Positions 7,933-15,560 of a stretch of DNA of 22,024 nt are shown piece by piece. The stretch covers positions 1 to 22,024 of the forward strand of contig JAUXIP010000005.1 of NCBI GenBank assembly GCA_030620935.1, written 5' to 3'. A program made the translations under genes and the position numbers. The notes beneath the pieces were generated by a model. It ran no database searches and was not told where the DNA came from. It saw nothing but the letters and a program-made list of their open reading frames with translations. The DNA is from Deltaproteobacteria bacterium (GTDB taxonomy: Bacteria > Desulfobacterota_B > Binatia > UBA9968). The first letter of the stretch is position 1. Each line of letters begins with the position of its first letter.

Positions 7933-9027
7933 TTAAACTTTAACTGCATTCCTCAACTCGCTAATAAACCGCCTATTTTCTTCCATCGTTCCGATGGTCA
8001 CGCGAATGTGTTCAGGGAAGTTGTACTCCTTCATGGGTCGGACAATCACCCCACACCGGAGCAGTTTTTGAAAGATTTCGAGGCCGTGACCGACCCGCAC
8101 CAGAATAAAGTTGGCCTGGCTCGGTACATACTCCAAACCCAGCTTGGAGATCTGTTCGGTCAAGTAATGCATTCCAGCGCGGTTTACCTCCAGACTTTTC
8201 TGCACGTGTCCCTCATCTTCTAATGCTGTCAACGCCGCCCACTGGGCGGCGGCGTTGACATTGAAGGGCTGTCGCAGCCGGTGCATCAGCCCGACCATCT
8301 TCGCATTTCCGATCCCATACCCGATTCTAAGACCCGCTAAACCGTAGAGCTTCGAAAAAGTACGAAGCGTTAAGATAGGTTTCGACTGGTCGTGATAAAC
8401 CAAAGAGTCGGGGTAATCCGTATCCGAAACATATTCAAAGTAGGCCTCGTCCACGATCAGAAGAATCTCCGGGCTAATCTTTTCTAAAAAAAGCTCCCAC
8501 TCCCTTTTTCGGTAGATCGTTCCCGTCGGGTTGTTGGGATTGGCCAAAAAGAGAATCCGGGTCTTCGAGGTGACGGCCTGTGCCATCGCTTCAAGATCAT
8601 GAGTGAAGTTCCTCAGGGGAACGATCCTACAGCATCCCCCTCCCGCCTGAACGACAAGCCGATAGACGACAAATGCCTGGTTGGCCATTACGGCTTCATC
8701 CCCCGGTTGCATAAAAGTCCTAACGGCCAGCTCGATAAGCTCATTGGAGCCGTTGCCGAAGATCAACCGCTCCGAAGCAACCCTTAGCTTCGCCGCCAGA
8801 CCACGCTTGAGGTAAAAACAATCTCCGTCTGGATAAAGATGGAGAAGATGCAGCCGCTCCTGCAATACTCCCAATGCCCTGGGCGAGGGACCCAACGGAT
8901 TTTCGTTGGAAGCGAGTTTGATCGACCTTTCGATTCCATACTCTCGCTCCACTTCTTCTATCGGCTTCCCAGGGGCATAGGGGATGAGAGAGCGAATATA
9001 GTCCGGAACTCGGTCGATAATATTCAT
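7933..9027 (-). CDS. hisC: Histidinol-phosphate / aromatic aminotransferase (HisC family)
   Basis: A 364-residue PLP-dependent class I/II aminotransferase. Recognisable segments are 'KLASNENPLGPSP' (37-49), 'GNGSNELIEL' (91-100), 'NPNNPTGT' (163-170), 'VDEAYFEY' (192-199) and 'TFSKLYGLAGLRIGYG' (223-238), with Lys226 the probable PLP lysine. The annotated HisC reaction converts imidazole-acetol phosphate to histidinol phosphate, but its place between pheA and aroF suggests it also, or mainly, transaminates phenylpyruvate and hydroxyphenylpyruvate (inference; family members with this dual use are known). The frame extends upstream to 9069, but the ATG at 9027 matches the family N-terminus and overlaps the pheA stop as ATGA. 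No good ribosome binding site precedes it, so translation is probably coupled to pheA. Confidence 0.93.
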   Translation of the reverse strand: MNIIDRVPDYIRSLIPYAPGKPIEEVEREYGIERSIKLASNENPLGPSPRALGVLQERLHLLHLYPDGDCFYLKRGLAAKLRVASERLIFGNGSNELIELAVRTFMQPGDEAVMANQAFVVYRLVVQAGGGCCRIVPLRNFTHDLEAMAQAVTSKTRILFLANPNNPTGTIYRKREWELFLEKISPEILLIVDEAYFEYVSDTDYPDSLVYHDQSKPILTLRTFSKLYGLAGLRIGYGIGNAKMVGLMHRLRQPFNVNAAAQWAALTALEDEGHVQKSLEVNRAGMHYLTEQISKLGLEYVPSQANFILVRVGHGLEIFQKLLRCGVIVRPMKEYNFPEHIRVTIGTMEENRRFISELRNAVKV

Positions 9028-10100
9028 ACTGCACAGGGATAAGAGCCAAGGACCTTTATAAAGGCGCATTTTTTTTCAAGCCTTTTGATGGCTCTCTGGA
9101 TCCTAGGCTCTTCCATATGTCCTTTGAAATCTATGAAGAAGAGATACTCCCAAGGCTTATCCTTCAGGGGCCGCGACTCGATCTTGGTCAAGTTGATCCG
9201 GTTTTTGGCGAAAGGTTCCAGCATGCGATACAGAATCCCCACCTCATCCTTGACCGAAAACACGATCGAAGTCTTGTCATCTCCGCTGCGCCGAGCCTGC
9301 TGATTTCCAATGACAAGGAAACGGGTGAAGTTGTTGGAGAAGTCTTCGATACAAGCTTGCACCACCGCCAAATCATAGAAGTCTTTGGCCAGACCACTAG
9401 CGATCGCCGCCACACCGTTTTCCTGAGCCGCCACCATCGCCGCCTGGGCCGTACTGGCCACTTCGTCCAGCTTAACTTCTGAAAAATGGCCTGCCAGCCA
9501 ACGGCGGCATTGGGCCAAGGCTTGAGGATGCGAGACGATGCGCTGGATATCTTCTGGCCGGCCTGATCGCGACAAAAGGTAAAGATGAATCTCTAAAGAA
9601 ACCTCGGCGCAAATCTTAACATCCGCATCAACCAACATGTCAAAGGTCGGAGCCACGCCACCCTCCGTCGAGTTCTCGATCGGCACGACACCGTAATCCG
9701 CCCTGCCCTGACCGACTTCTTGGAAGACATCCGCTATGCTTGCCTGTGAGGCAAAGATCGCCGACGAGCCGAATCTCTCACGCGCCGCCATATGCGTGAA
9801 CGTCGCCTCAGGTCCGAGATAGGCTACCTTGATAGGGGCTTCGAGAGAACGGGAGGCGGAAAGAACCTCGCGGTAGATAGAGCGAATGGCTTGCTCGGGA
9901 AGGGGACCTCGGTTTAGGCTCGTAATCTTTTGAAAGATCTGCCTCTCCCGGCTCGGTACGTAAATCTCTTCTTTGTCGAGATCCTTCGTCCGGCCGACCT
10001 TCTGAGCAAGAGAAGCCCTCTCATTTAAGAGCTCTACAATCTTCTCATCAACTTGATCGATCTTTTTTCTGAGGGCATCAACCGACTCTTTACGGCTCAA
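9024..10100 (-). CDS. pheA: Bifunctional chorismate mutase / prephenate dehydratase (P-protein)
   Basis: A 358-residue three-part enzyme that converts chorismate to prephenate and then to phenylpyruvate. Residues 1 to about 85 are an AroQ chorismate mutase ('LRKKIDQVDEKIVELLNER'). About 90-270 is prephenate dehydratase, with 'YLGPEATFTHMAA', 'GVVPIENSTEGGV' and the catalytic TRF motif at 259-261 (NNFTRF). About 275-358 is an ACT domain with the ESRP phenylalanine-binding motif at 308-311. The ACT domain makes phenylalanine feedback likely. The start is TTG at 10100, backed by an AGGTGAGG site 8 bases upstream; no ATG is available. It is the first gene of the long minus-strand operon. A weak promoter-like pair (TTGCAA at 10190-10185, TAGGTT at 10167-10162, 17-base spacer) lies upstream. 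It overlaps hisC by 4 bases. Confidence 0.95.
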   Translation of the reverse strand: MSRKESVDALRKKIDQVDEKIVELLNERASLAQKVGRTKDLDKEEIYVPSRERQIFQKITSLNRGPLPEQAIRSIYREVLSASRSLEAPIKVAYLGPEATFTHMAARERFGSSAIFASQASIADVFQEVGQGRADYGVVPIENSTEGGVAPTFDMLVDADVKICAEVSLEIHLYLLSRSGRPEDIQRIVSHPQALAQCRRWLAGHFSEVKLDEVASTAQAAMVAAQENGVAAIASGLAKDFYDLAVVQACIEDFSNNFTRFLVIGNQQARRSGDDKTSIVFSVKDEVGILYRMLEPFAKNRINLTKIESRPLKDKPWEYLFFIDFKGHMEEPRIQRAIKRLEKKCAFIKVLGSYPCAV

Positions 10101-10229
10101 TGGGAAACCTCACCTAGGCGCACCCTCTTTCGCATCCGCACCATAACGCGCCAAATAAGGTAACCTAGCTTAATTTCAAGGGAATTGCAAATATTAGTCC
10201 CTCCTTGACGAGACCCATTCCGGCCCGCT

Positions 10230-11144
10230 ATGAATCCCTACATGCCTTTGGAGATTATCTTTCCGAAAGCCGAGGAGCCGAAGAGCCTGGAGAACTTCCT
10301 CAAGAAACGTTTTCCTATCGGATATGTGAGGAAGTTGTTCCGCAGAAACGGGGTACGCCTAAACAGCAGGCGATCCGGTCCCAAAAAAATGGCGGGGCCA
10401 GGAGATAAGATTCTGCTCTTTATCCCTTTTGAGAAGCGAGTCCGGACCACGCAAGAAAAAATCACGCTAAAGGAGTTTGAGATCATTTTTGAAGATGATG
10501 ATCTCCTCGTCCTCAATAAGCAAGCGGGCATTGCAGTCCATGAGGCCAGGGGAATCCTCAAGCGCAACACTGTCTTGGGAATACTACAAGCAACTTATCG
10601 GCAACAAGCCGTCGAGCCCAGGTTAGTCCACCGGATCGACAAAGAAACGTCAGGTCTTCTCGTGATCGCGAAAAACAGCGTAGTAGCAGAGGAATTAGAA
10701 AAACCATTTGAAGAAGGAAAAATCGAAAAAGAATATTTAGCCTTGGTCGTAGGACGACTCTTTCCCAAGAAAGGCAAGATCGACTCTCCCCTCCCCGGAA
10801 AAGACGGCGGGATGGTTCCGGCTTTGACCGTCTATAGGGTCGAGAAGGAATTCCCCGACGTTACCCTGGTGCGAGTCAAAACAAAAACCGGACGGACACA
10901 TCAGATCCGGCTTCATTTCGCTAAACTCCGCCATCCGCTAGTCATGGATGATCGGCACGGCCACTTCGCTTTCAACAAGCAATTCCGCAAAGAGTACGGC
11001 CTAAAGCGCCAGTTCCTGCACGCTTCCAGCATCGCTTTTGATTACCGAGGGAAAAAGCGAAAGTGGACCGCACCATTGCCGGAGGATTTGAAGCGGAACT
11101 TGGAGTCCTTGGAATCCCGCTGGGCTACTGCTTCGTTCCGCTGA
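10230..11144 (+). CDS. RluA-family rRNA/tRNA pseudouridine synthase
   Basis: A 304-residue pseudouridine synthase of the RluA/RluC/RluD family, which isomerises uridines in rRNA or tRNA. An S4-like N-terminal region (about 18-70, with 'LENFLKKRFP...VRKLFRRNGVRLN') precedes the catalytic domain. The catalytic motif HRIDKETSG spans 134-142 with Asp137 the nucleophile, and 'GRTHQIRLHF' is near 220-230. The exact target uridine cannot be told from sequence. No stronger start exists: an in-frame TGA lies at 10206-10208, only the ATGs at 10230 and 10242 are available, and neither has a clear ribosome binding site. A promoter-like TTGACG (10205-10210) with TATGAA (10229-10234) hints at a nearly leaderless message from the second ATG. 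It is divergent from pheA, with 129 bases between. Confidence 0.9.
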   Translation: MNPYMPLEIIFPKAEEPKSLENFLKKRFPIGYVRKLFRRNGVRLNSRRSGPKKMAGPGDKILLFIPFEKRVRTTQEKITLKEFEIIFEDDDLLVLNKQAGIAVHEARGILKRNTVLGILQATYRQQAVEPRLVHRIDKETSGLLVIAKNSVVAEELEKPFEEGKIEKEYLALVVGRLFPKKGKIDSPLPGKDGGMVPALTVYRVEKEFPDVTLVRVKTKTGRTHQIRLHFAKLRHPLVMDDRHGHFAFNKQFRKEYGLKRQFLHASSIAFDYRGKKRKWTAPLPEDLKRNLESLESRWATASFR

Positions 11145-11218
11145 AATAAAGTGTGGGGACAACCAATCTCCCAAAATTGGCTCCACCATTATTGCCATAT
11201 TGCGGTCTTGAAACCAGC

Positions 11219-11256
11219 TTGTACAAATATTACGAAACTGCTATATTCGTAATATT
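11219..11256 (+). promoter_or_regulatory. Promoter and palindromic operator of the toxin-antitoxin pair
   Basis: Just before the antitoxin gene is a sigma-70-like promoter: TTGTAC at 11219-11224, a 17-base spacer, and TATATT at 11242-11247 with a TG extended -10 (TGCTATATT). Laid across it is a perfect 11-base inverted repeat, AATATTACGAA (11226-11236) and TTCGTAATATT (11246-11256), separated by 9 bases. One arm fills the spacer and the other runs over the end of the -10 and the probable transcription start. This is where an autorepressing ribbon-helix-helix antitoxin complex would bind. The arms and spacing are read directly; the operator role is inferred. Confidence 0.7.
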
Positions 11257-11274
11257 CTAAGCGAAGGAACTCCG

Positions 11275-11472
11275 ATGGCAACTAAAAAGCGCACCAGCAT
11301 CTTATTGGATGAAACCTTGCTGCGAAAGGCTCGGAAAGTTTTTAAAGCCTCCACCAACACAGAAGCTATCACCAAAGCCCTTGAAGAAGTCCTTATCAAT
11401 GAAGAGATTCGGGCTACCCTGAGAGACTTGATCCATAAGGGTCGCGGCCGCTTTTTGGACGTTTATAGGTAG
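11275..11472 (+). CDS. VapB-like ribbon-helix-helix antitoxin
   Basis: A 65-residue protein whose first half fits a ribbon-helix-helix DNA-binding fold: a short beta strand (KRTSILLDETLL), a helix (LRKARKVFKA) and a second helix (NTEAITKALEEVL). The basic tail 'HKGRGRFLDVYR' is typical of the toxin-binding end of VapB antitoxins (DUF2191-like). Such proteins neutralise the cognate PIN-domain RNase and, with it, repress their own promoter. The ATG at 11275 has GAAGGAA about 7 bases upstream. It follows a promoter carrying a perfect inverted repeat and precedes the toxin gene by 5 bases, with the toxin's AGGT binding site overlapping its own stop region. The TA assignment rests on gene pairing plus the folds of both partners. 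Confidence 0.85.
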   Translation: MATKKRTSILLDETLLRKARKVFKASTNTEAITKALEEVLINEEIRATLRDLIHKGRGRFLDVYR

Positions 11473-11477
11473 CTTTT

Positions 11478-11918
11478 TTGCCCACTCTCCTTGATACAAA
11501 CGTCTACATTTTTGCTATTAAGTCTGATATAGGAACGGACCTTTTTGAACGTCGCTTTCTGCCCTTGGTCTTTCGAACCTATCTATCCAGCATCGTCGTT
11601 GAGGAACTCTATGCTGGGGCGCTGGATGCAGGTGCGGTGCGCCTAGTCGAACGCTACGTGGGAGTTTTAGAAAGAGCTAGCCGTGTCGTCACCCCGACCT
11701 TTCAGGATTGGAAAGAAGCAGGCAAGCTCGTTGCCCAGATTACTCGTAAGGAACCCGGGCGTAAATCGAAGATCCAGCAGATGTTGAACGACATCCTCCT
11801 TGCGTTGAGCGCCCGGCGAATTGGGGCCGACCTATTCACGTTCAACCGGGATGACTTCCAACTTATCCGCCGCTACAAATCTTTCTCACTTAAGGTTTTA
11901 AAAACAGCTGCCGGATAG
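11478..11918 (+). CDS. VapC-like PIN-domain ribonuclease toxin
   Basis: A 146-residue PIN-domain protein. The acidic residues that hold the metal are visible: Asp6 in 'LLDTNVYI', Glu42/Glu43 in 'SSIVVEELYAG', Asp105 in 'QMLNDILLAL', and Asp125/Asp126 in 'FTFNRDDF'. This pattern marks VapC toxins, RNases that often cut initiator tRNA or the rRNA sarcin-ricin loop; this one's target is unknown. The start is a TTG at 11478, with AGGT about 6 bases upstream. The rare start and tight coupling to the antitoxin would keep toxin output low. All catalytic acids are present, so it looks intact. Downstream are 108 bases with a GC-rich imperfect repeat but no clear terminator before the convergent dehydrogenase. 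Confidence 0.88.
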   Translation: MPTLLDTNVYIFAIKSDIGTDLFERRFLPLVFRTYLSSIVVEELYAGALDAGAVRLVERYVGVLERASRVVTPTFQDWKEAGKLVAQITRKEPGRKSKIQQMLNDILLALSARRIGADLFTFNRDDFQLIRRYKSFSLKVLKTAAG

Positions 11919-12026
11919 TCCGGGCGCCACTCGTCCCGGTTCCCAACAATCTGTCCTGCGCACTAAAGCTCCCGCCTAGACAGTCGATTGCGCGCAGTCA
12001 TGCCGTTGGTTTTTCTCGCTCGTTGC

Positions 12027-12776
12027 TCATGCCCCGGTAAGACGCATGCCTCCATCCACTGGAAGGATTGCTGCGGTGATGTGCGAAGCTTCGTCTGAGG
12101 CGAGATAGAGCGCGGCCTGGGCGATGTCTTCCGGCTCGCCGATGCGTCCCATCGGGACGCGCTTGGCATAACGGGCCAACCTCTCCGGAGTGGAGGTATC
12201 TACCATCGGAGTCCGTGTAGGACCCGGACAGATGCAGTTGACACGGATCTTTTGTGCTGCGTGGTCCATGGCCATTGCCTCTGTTAAGGTGATGGCTCCC
12301 CCTTTGGACGCGCAATAGGCGACGCGTCCTGCTTGCCCGGCAATACCGGAACGAGCAGAGATATTGATGACGACTCCGCCTCCCCTCTTAACCATCTCAG
12401 GAATGGCAAAGTGTGAGACAACGTAAATACCTTTCAAGTTGGTATTGAGCGTCCGATCCCAATCTTCTTCCGAAATCTCAGTGACGCTGCCGGTCGTTCT
12501 CACTCCGGCACTATTGACCACGATGTCCAGCCCGCCGAAGTTTTTGACCGTTTCTTCAACCACCGATTTCACTTGGCTTGAGTTGCTCACGTCGGCGGCA
12601 CGAAAGAGGGCCTTTCCACTCTCTTTACCAATCATCTCCAGAGTCTCTTGACCTTTCGCCTCTGTTGTCGACGTTCCCATCACCGCTGCGCCTTCCGAGA
12701 CATACAGCAGGGCTATAGCCCGTCCCAGGCCGGAACCAAACCCTGTAATCAGAGCCACTTTTCCTTGTAACCTCAC
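12027..12776 (-). CDS. Short-chain dehydrogenase/reductase (SDR), classical type with altered catalytic serine
   Basis: A 249-residue Rossmann-fold oxidoreductase of the FabG-like classical SDR group. Cofactor motif TGFGSGLG (11-18), 'DVSNSSQV' (62-69), NSAG (88-91), catalytic Asn in NTNLKG (Asn113), and YCASK (154-158) with Tyr154 and Lys158 are all present, as is the C-terminal 'PVDGGM'. The residue 13 before the tyrosine, normally the catalytic serine, is Ala141 (NISARSG); Ser140 and Ser143 flank it. The substrate cannot be assigned, and activity may be altered. The GTG start at 12776 has a strong GGAGG site 5 bases upstream. It is divergent from the COG0523 GTPase and convergent with the toxin gene, so it is probably transcribed alone. 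Confidence 0.88.
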   Translation of the reverse strand: MRLQGKVALITGFGSGLGRAIALLYVSEGAAVMGTSTTEAKGQETLEMIGKESGKALFRAADVSNSSQVKSVVEETVKNFGGLDIVVNSAGVRTTGSVTEISEEDWDRTLNTNLKGIYVVSHFAIPEMVKRGGGVVINISARSGIAGQAGRVAYCASKGGAITLTEAMAMDHAAQKIRVNCICPGPTRTPMVDTSTPERLARYAKRVPMGRIGEPEDIAQAALYLASDEASHITAAILPVDGGMRLTGA

Positions 12777-12886
12777 GGCGTCCTCCTCTGCTTTTTTTCT
12801 CGCTGATCTTTACCACTCAACTCCAAATCGTGCAATGAAACCCCCGCTGTTGTCTTATTGACTGCATCAACTCTCGCTGTTACGCT

Positions 12887-14179
12887 TTGGATAATTACGT
12901 CTGGAAAGGCAAGGATTTGGCTGAAACCAGTAACAGAATACCCGTAACCATCCTTACCGGCTTTCTAGGAGCCGGGAAGACAACCCTTCTGAATCGGATT
13001 TTAACGACCGAGCACGGCTATCGGATAGCCGTTATTGTCAACGAGTTCGGGGAGGTGGGCATCGACCACCATCTCCTCATCGCCTCAGATCAAGAGATTG
13101 TCCAGTTGAGCAACGGGTGCATTTGCTGCACGGTGCAAGGGGATCTGCTGGCCACCCTTTTTCGGCTCATCGAACAAAGATCGAACTTTGATACTTTGGT
13201 TATTGAAACAACCGGTCTTGCCGACCCTGCTCCGGTCGCACAGACCTTTTTCGTCGACGAAAGTATCCGCAGAGAATTTCTCCTCAATGCGATTGTAACC
13301 GTCGTCGACTCCAAACATATTTGGAACCACATCGAGAACTCCCTCGAAGTGAAAGAGCAGATCGCCTTTGCGGACCTCATCCTCCTTAACAAAACTGACC
13401 TGGTTAGCTCCGAAGAGCTTGATGCCCTCCATGCAAAAGTCCGTAGCCTGAATAAGATGGCCAAGATTTTTCCTACGAAAAATGCCGATCTCGACATCAC
13501 CGCCCTGCTCGAATTGAAAAGCTTTGACTTAGAACAAAAGCTGACCGATGCACCAGAGTGGCTTTCTGAAAGTCACGATCACACGTCGGAAATAGACACA
13601 GTCTCACTGACCGAACCCGGAGACCTTAACGGAAGAGAAGTCAGTTATTGGTTCCGCACTCTTCTCAATGAACTCGGGCCCAATATCCTCCGCATGAAAG
13701 GGATCCTCAATCTGAGAGGTGATCCTCATCAGTTTGTCTTCCAGGGGGTCCACATGATGTTCGAGGGACGACCGGGCAGAGAATGGGAGAAGGACGAAAC
13801 ACGACTCAATCGGCTTGTCTTTATCGGCCGCGATCTTGATAAAGCCAAGCTACTCGAAGGTTTTAAGGGTTGCCTCTTCTCCGGAAACGGAGCCGCTGCC
13901 ACTAATACTGATCCTTTTGGCCGGGACGAAGATATCTCATCGTTTACCGTCGATCAGATCAAGTATTGGACAAGGCAAAACCTGGATTTTCCGGGGGATG
14001 CTCCTATTATTGTTAAAGAGGTCCCGTGTGTGAAACCAGGCTGTCCGCCTATAGAAACGTCTCTTGTCGTCTTCCTCAAGGGTGAGCCACCTAGGCTTTT
14101 CAAGATCCAAAAGACCCTCAACGAGATCACTTTTGATGACGTCTTTAACTTGATTGAAAATCCTCTGCCCTGCTGTTGA
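12887..14179 (+). CDS. COG0523 (CobW/G3E) metal-related GTPase with extra cysteine-bearing C-terminal domain
   Basis: A G3E-family P-loop GTPase of about 430 residues; relatives insert or allocate metals such as zinc, cobalt or iron. Walker A GFLGAGKTT is at 25-33, the metal-binding CICC at 78-81, ETTG at 107-110 and NKTD at 168-171. A short His-Asp-His site (230-232) sits in the linker before the CobW C-terminal domain (about 250-335). Residues 350-430 form an additional domain with Cys381, Cys386 and a terminal Cys-Cys, discussed in the findings. The TTG start at 12887 is uncertain: no ribosome binding site precedes it. A second TTG at 12917 has AAAGG ahead of it and fits better with a promoter-like TTGACT-17-TACGCT (12858-12886). 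Either keeps the GTPase intact. The specific metal is unknown. Confidence 0.87.
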   Translation: MDNYVWKGKDLAETSNRIPVTILTGFLGAGKTTLLNRILTTEHGYRIAVIVNEFGEVGIDHHLLIASDQEIVQLSNGCICCTVQGDLLATLFRLIEQRSNFDTLVIETTGLADPAPVAQTFFVDESIRREFLLNAIVTVVDSKHIWNHIENSLEVKEQIAFADLILLNKTDLVSSEELDALHAKVRSLNKMAKIFPTKNADLDITALLELKSFDLEQKLTDAPEWLSESHDHTSEIDTVSLTEPGDLNGREVSYWFRTLLNELGPNILRMKGILNLRGDPHQFVFQGVHMMFEGRPGREWEKDETRLNRLVFIGRDLDKAKLLEGFKGCLFSGNGAAATNTDPFGRDEDISSFTVDQIKYWTRQNLDFPGDAPIIVKEVPCVKPGCPPIETSLVVFLKGEPPRLFKIQKTLNEITFDDVFNLIENPLPCC

Positions 14180-14226
14180 AGAGTTGTTTATTGTTGTGGC
14201 TTCCACAGCTAAATGAAGGAGGAGTT

Positions 14227-14838
14227 ATGATGAGAAAAATTGTTGTCCTAGGTTTGTTCTTTACAACAACCCTTTGGGCCATGTCTCCGCATGACAATAC
14301 CTATGGCGCTGAGGATCCAACGGAAGAACTCCCCAAGGCCACCTTTGCGGGCGGTTGCTTCTGGTGTATGGAGCACCCATTTGACGAGTTGGAGGGTGTT
14401 ATCTCAACAACCTCAGGATATACAGGGGGACAGAAGAAAAATCCGACCTATGGAGAAGTATCAGCGGGCGGCACCGGTCACGCCGAAGTGGTTCAGGTCG
14501 TCTACGAACCAAAAAAAGTCAGCTACGCTAAACTCCTGAAAGTCTTCTGGCGCAACATCGATCCCCTTGTAAAAGATCGTCAGTTCTGCGATCGCGGCTC
14601 CCAGTACCGGACAGGTGTCTTTTACCATGACGAAGCCCAGAAGCGGCTTGCAGAACAATCCAAAAAAGATCTGGAGACTTCCGGGCGATTCACAGAACCC
14701 ATCGTTACTGAAATCACCCAGGCGTCAGAGTTCTACCCCGCAGAGAAATATCACCAGGATTATTACCGGAAGAGTCCCCTCAGGTATAAGCTTTACCGCT
14801 ACGGCTGCGGCCGAGATAAGCGCCTAGAGGAACTCTGA
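14227..14838 (+). CDS. msrA: Exported peptide methionine sulfoxide reductase A
   Basis: A 203-residue MsrA that reduces S-methionine sulfoxide in proteins. The nucleophile is Cys44 in GGCFWCME, followed by 'GYTGG', 'GHAEVVQV', 'QFCDRGSQYRTGVFY' and 'EFYPAEKYHQDYY'; a late cysteine in 'YGCGRDKR' could resolve the disulfide. The first 28 or so residues look like a signal peptide ('MRKIVVLGLFFTTTLWAM'), so it should act in the periplasm or as a lipid-free secreted protein. Two adjacent ATGs (14227, 14230) follow AAGGAGG; the second has the better 7-base spacing. An open frame back to 14176 overlaps the GTPase and is not needed. The gene follows the COG0523 GTPase after 47 bases and may be co-transcribed. 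No MsrB is nearby. Confidence 0.93.
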   Translation: MMRKIVVLGLFFTTTLWAMSPHDNTYGAEDPTEELPKATFAGGCFWCMEHPFDELEGVISTTSGYTGGQKKNPTYGEVSAGGTGHAEVVQVVYEPKKVSYAKLLKVFWRNIDPLVKDRQFCDRGSQYRTGVFYHDEAQKRLAEQSKKDLETSGRFTEPIVTEITQASEFYPAEKYHQDYYRKSPLRYKLYRYGCGRDKRLEEL

Positions 14839-14882
14839 GGCAAAAGTAGCTAAAAAGCCCCCTTTCTCCCCCTGTCTCGCTT

Positions 14883-15407
14883 CTATCGATTTTGCTGGTC
14901 GTCTTTAGCAGGCCCGGAGGCCATCATCAACTCACGCTGGCGCTGGGCGATATAGCCACCCACCGCACCCGCCGGAACTGCAATCACATACCCCAACACT
15001 TCGAACCACAAAGGATAAGTAACGCTTGTTCCCGACATCACTCCTTCCAGAGTGACCAGAACGAGCGACCCTAGTCCCACCATGGCTCCATGTTTGATTT
15101 CAATATCCTTGGCAATCCGGCCGGCAACATAGCCGCCCAGTACAGTGCAAAGAGCCCCAACCACTCCGAGGATCACGAGATGCTCAGGAGAGGTTAAAAT
15201 TTCTCTGATGGCTTCTTCGGTCAGATCACCTTGCTCGATCATCTCCTGCCCGAAAAAGATAGTGAGGTAGACGATCCCGGCCAGGAAAGTCGCTATGTAA
15301 TCGACGATCACTCCGGCAATAATCGGCCGGACCTGCACCCCGGTAAAAATACCGACAGGCTCGATCGGAGGAGGCATATTTTCGGGACGTTGAGGATTGG
15401 AATTCAT
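14883..15407 (-). CDS. Four-helix membrane protein of unknown function
   Basis: A 174-residue protein with a proline-rich, polar N-terminus (about 1-25), then four hydrophobic segments at about 27-52, 73-97, 105-127 and 133-153, and a polar tail. The later helices are glycine-rich ('GALCTVLGGYVAGRIAK', 'AVPAGAVGGYIAQRQ'), similar to small TIGR04086/DUF-type integral membrane proteins, but I do not recognise a specific family. No catalytic motif is evident. The ATG at 15407 has only a weak upstream site (TAGGTCG). It lies downstream of the methyltransferase on the same strand, 153 bases away, and is convergent with msrA with 44 bases between. The intervening 153 bases hold nothing I can support. 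The function is not known. Confidence 0.75.
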   Translation of the reverse strand: MNSNPQRPENMPPPIEPVGIFTGVQVRPIIAGVIVDYIATFLAGIVYLTIFFGQEMIEQGDLTEEAIREILTSPEHLVILGVVGALCTVLGGYVAGRIAKDIEIKHGAMVGLGSLVLVTLEGVMSGTSVTYPLWFEVLGYVIAVPAGAVGGYIAQRQRELMMASGPAKDDQQNR

Positions 15408-15560
15408 CGTGCGACCTACAAATTCACATACCGGCCATTTAACTATTCGGCTTCATAACCATAAGCTGCGGAACTAATATCCCGAGACAGAGAGCCTCCC
15501 TCAAACAGTGAAAGGCCTGGGCTCGGCTATACACCGGGCTTCGGAACTCCCTCGCGTATC

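Noticed and set aside
7447..8223. Plus-strand open frame spanning aroF and hisC
   Set aside because: It runs across two well-supported genes and their junction and has no domain-like sequence.
9028..9069. hisC extended upstream to 9069
   Set aside because: The family N-terminus begins at the ATG at 9027, which overlaps the pheA stop as ATGA.
11163..11180. CCAAT...ATTGG inverted repeat after the pseudouridine synthase
   Set aside because: Only 5 base pairs with an 8-base loop and no T-run, so it is too weak to call a terminator.
11917..11938. GC-rich repeat (CCGGG...CCCGG) after the PIN toxin
   Set aside because: Short stem, 10-base loop and no T-run; a terminator or attachment site is not supported.
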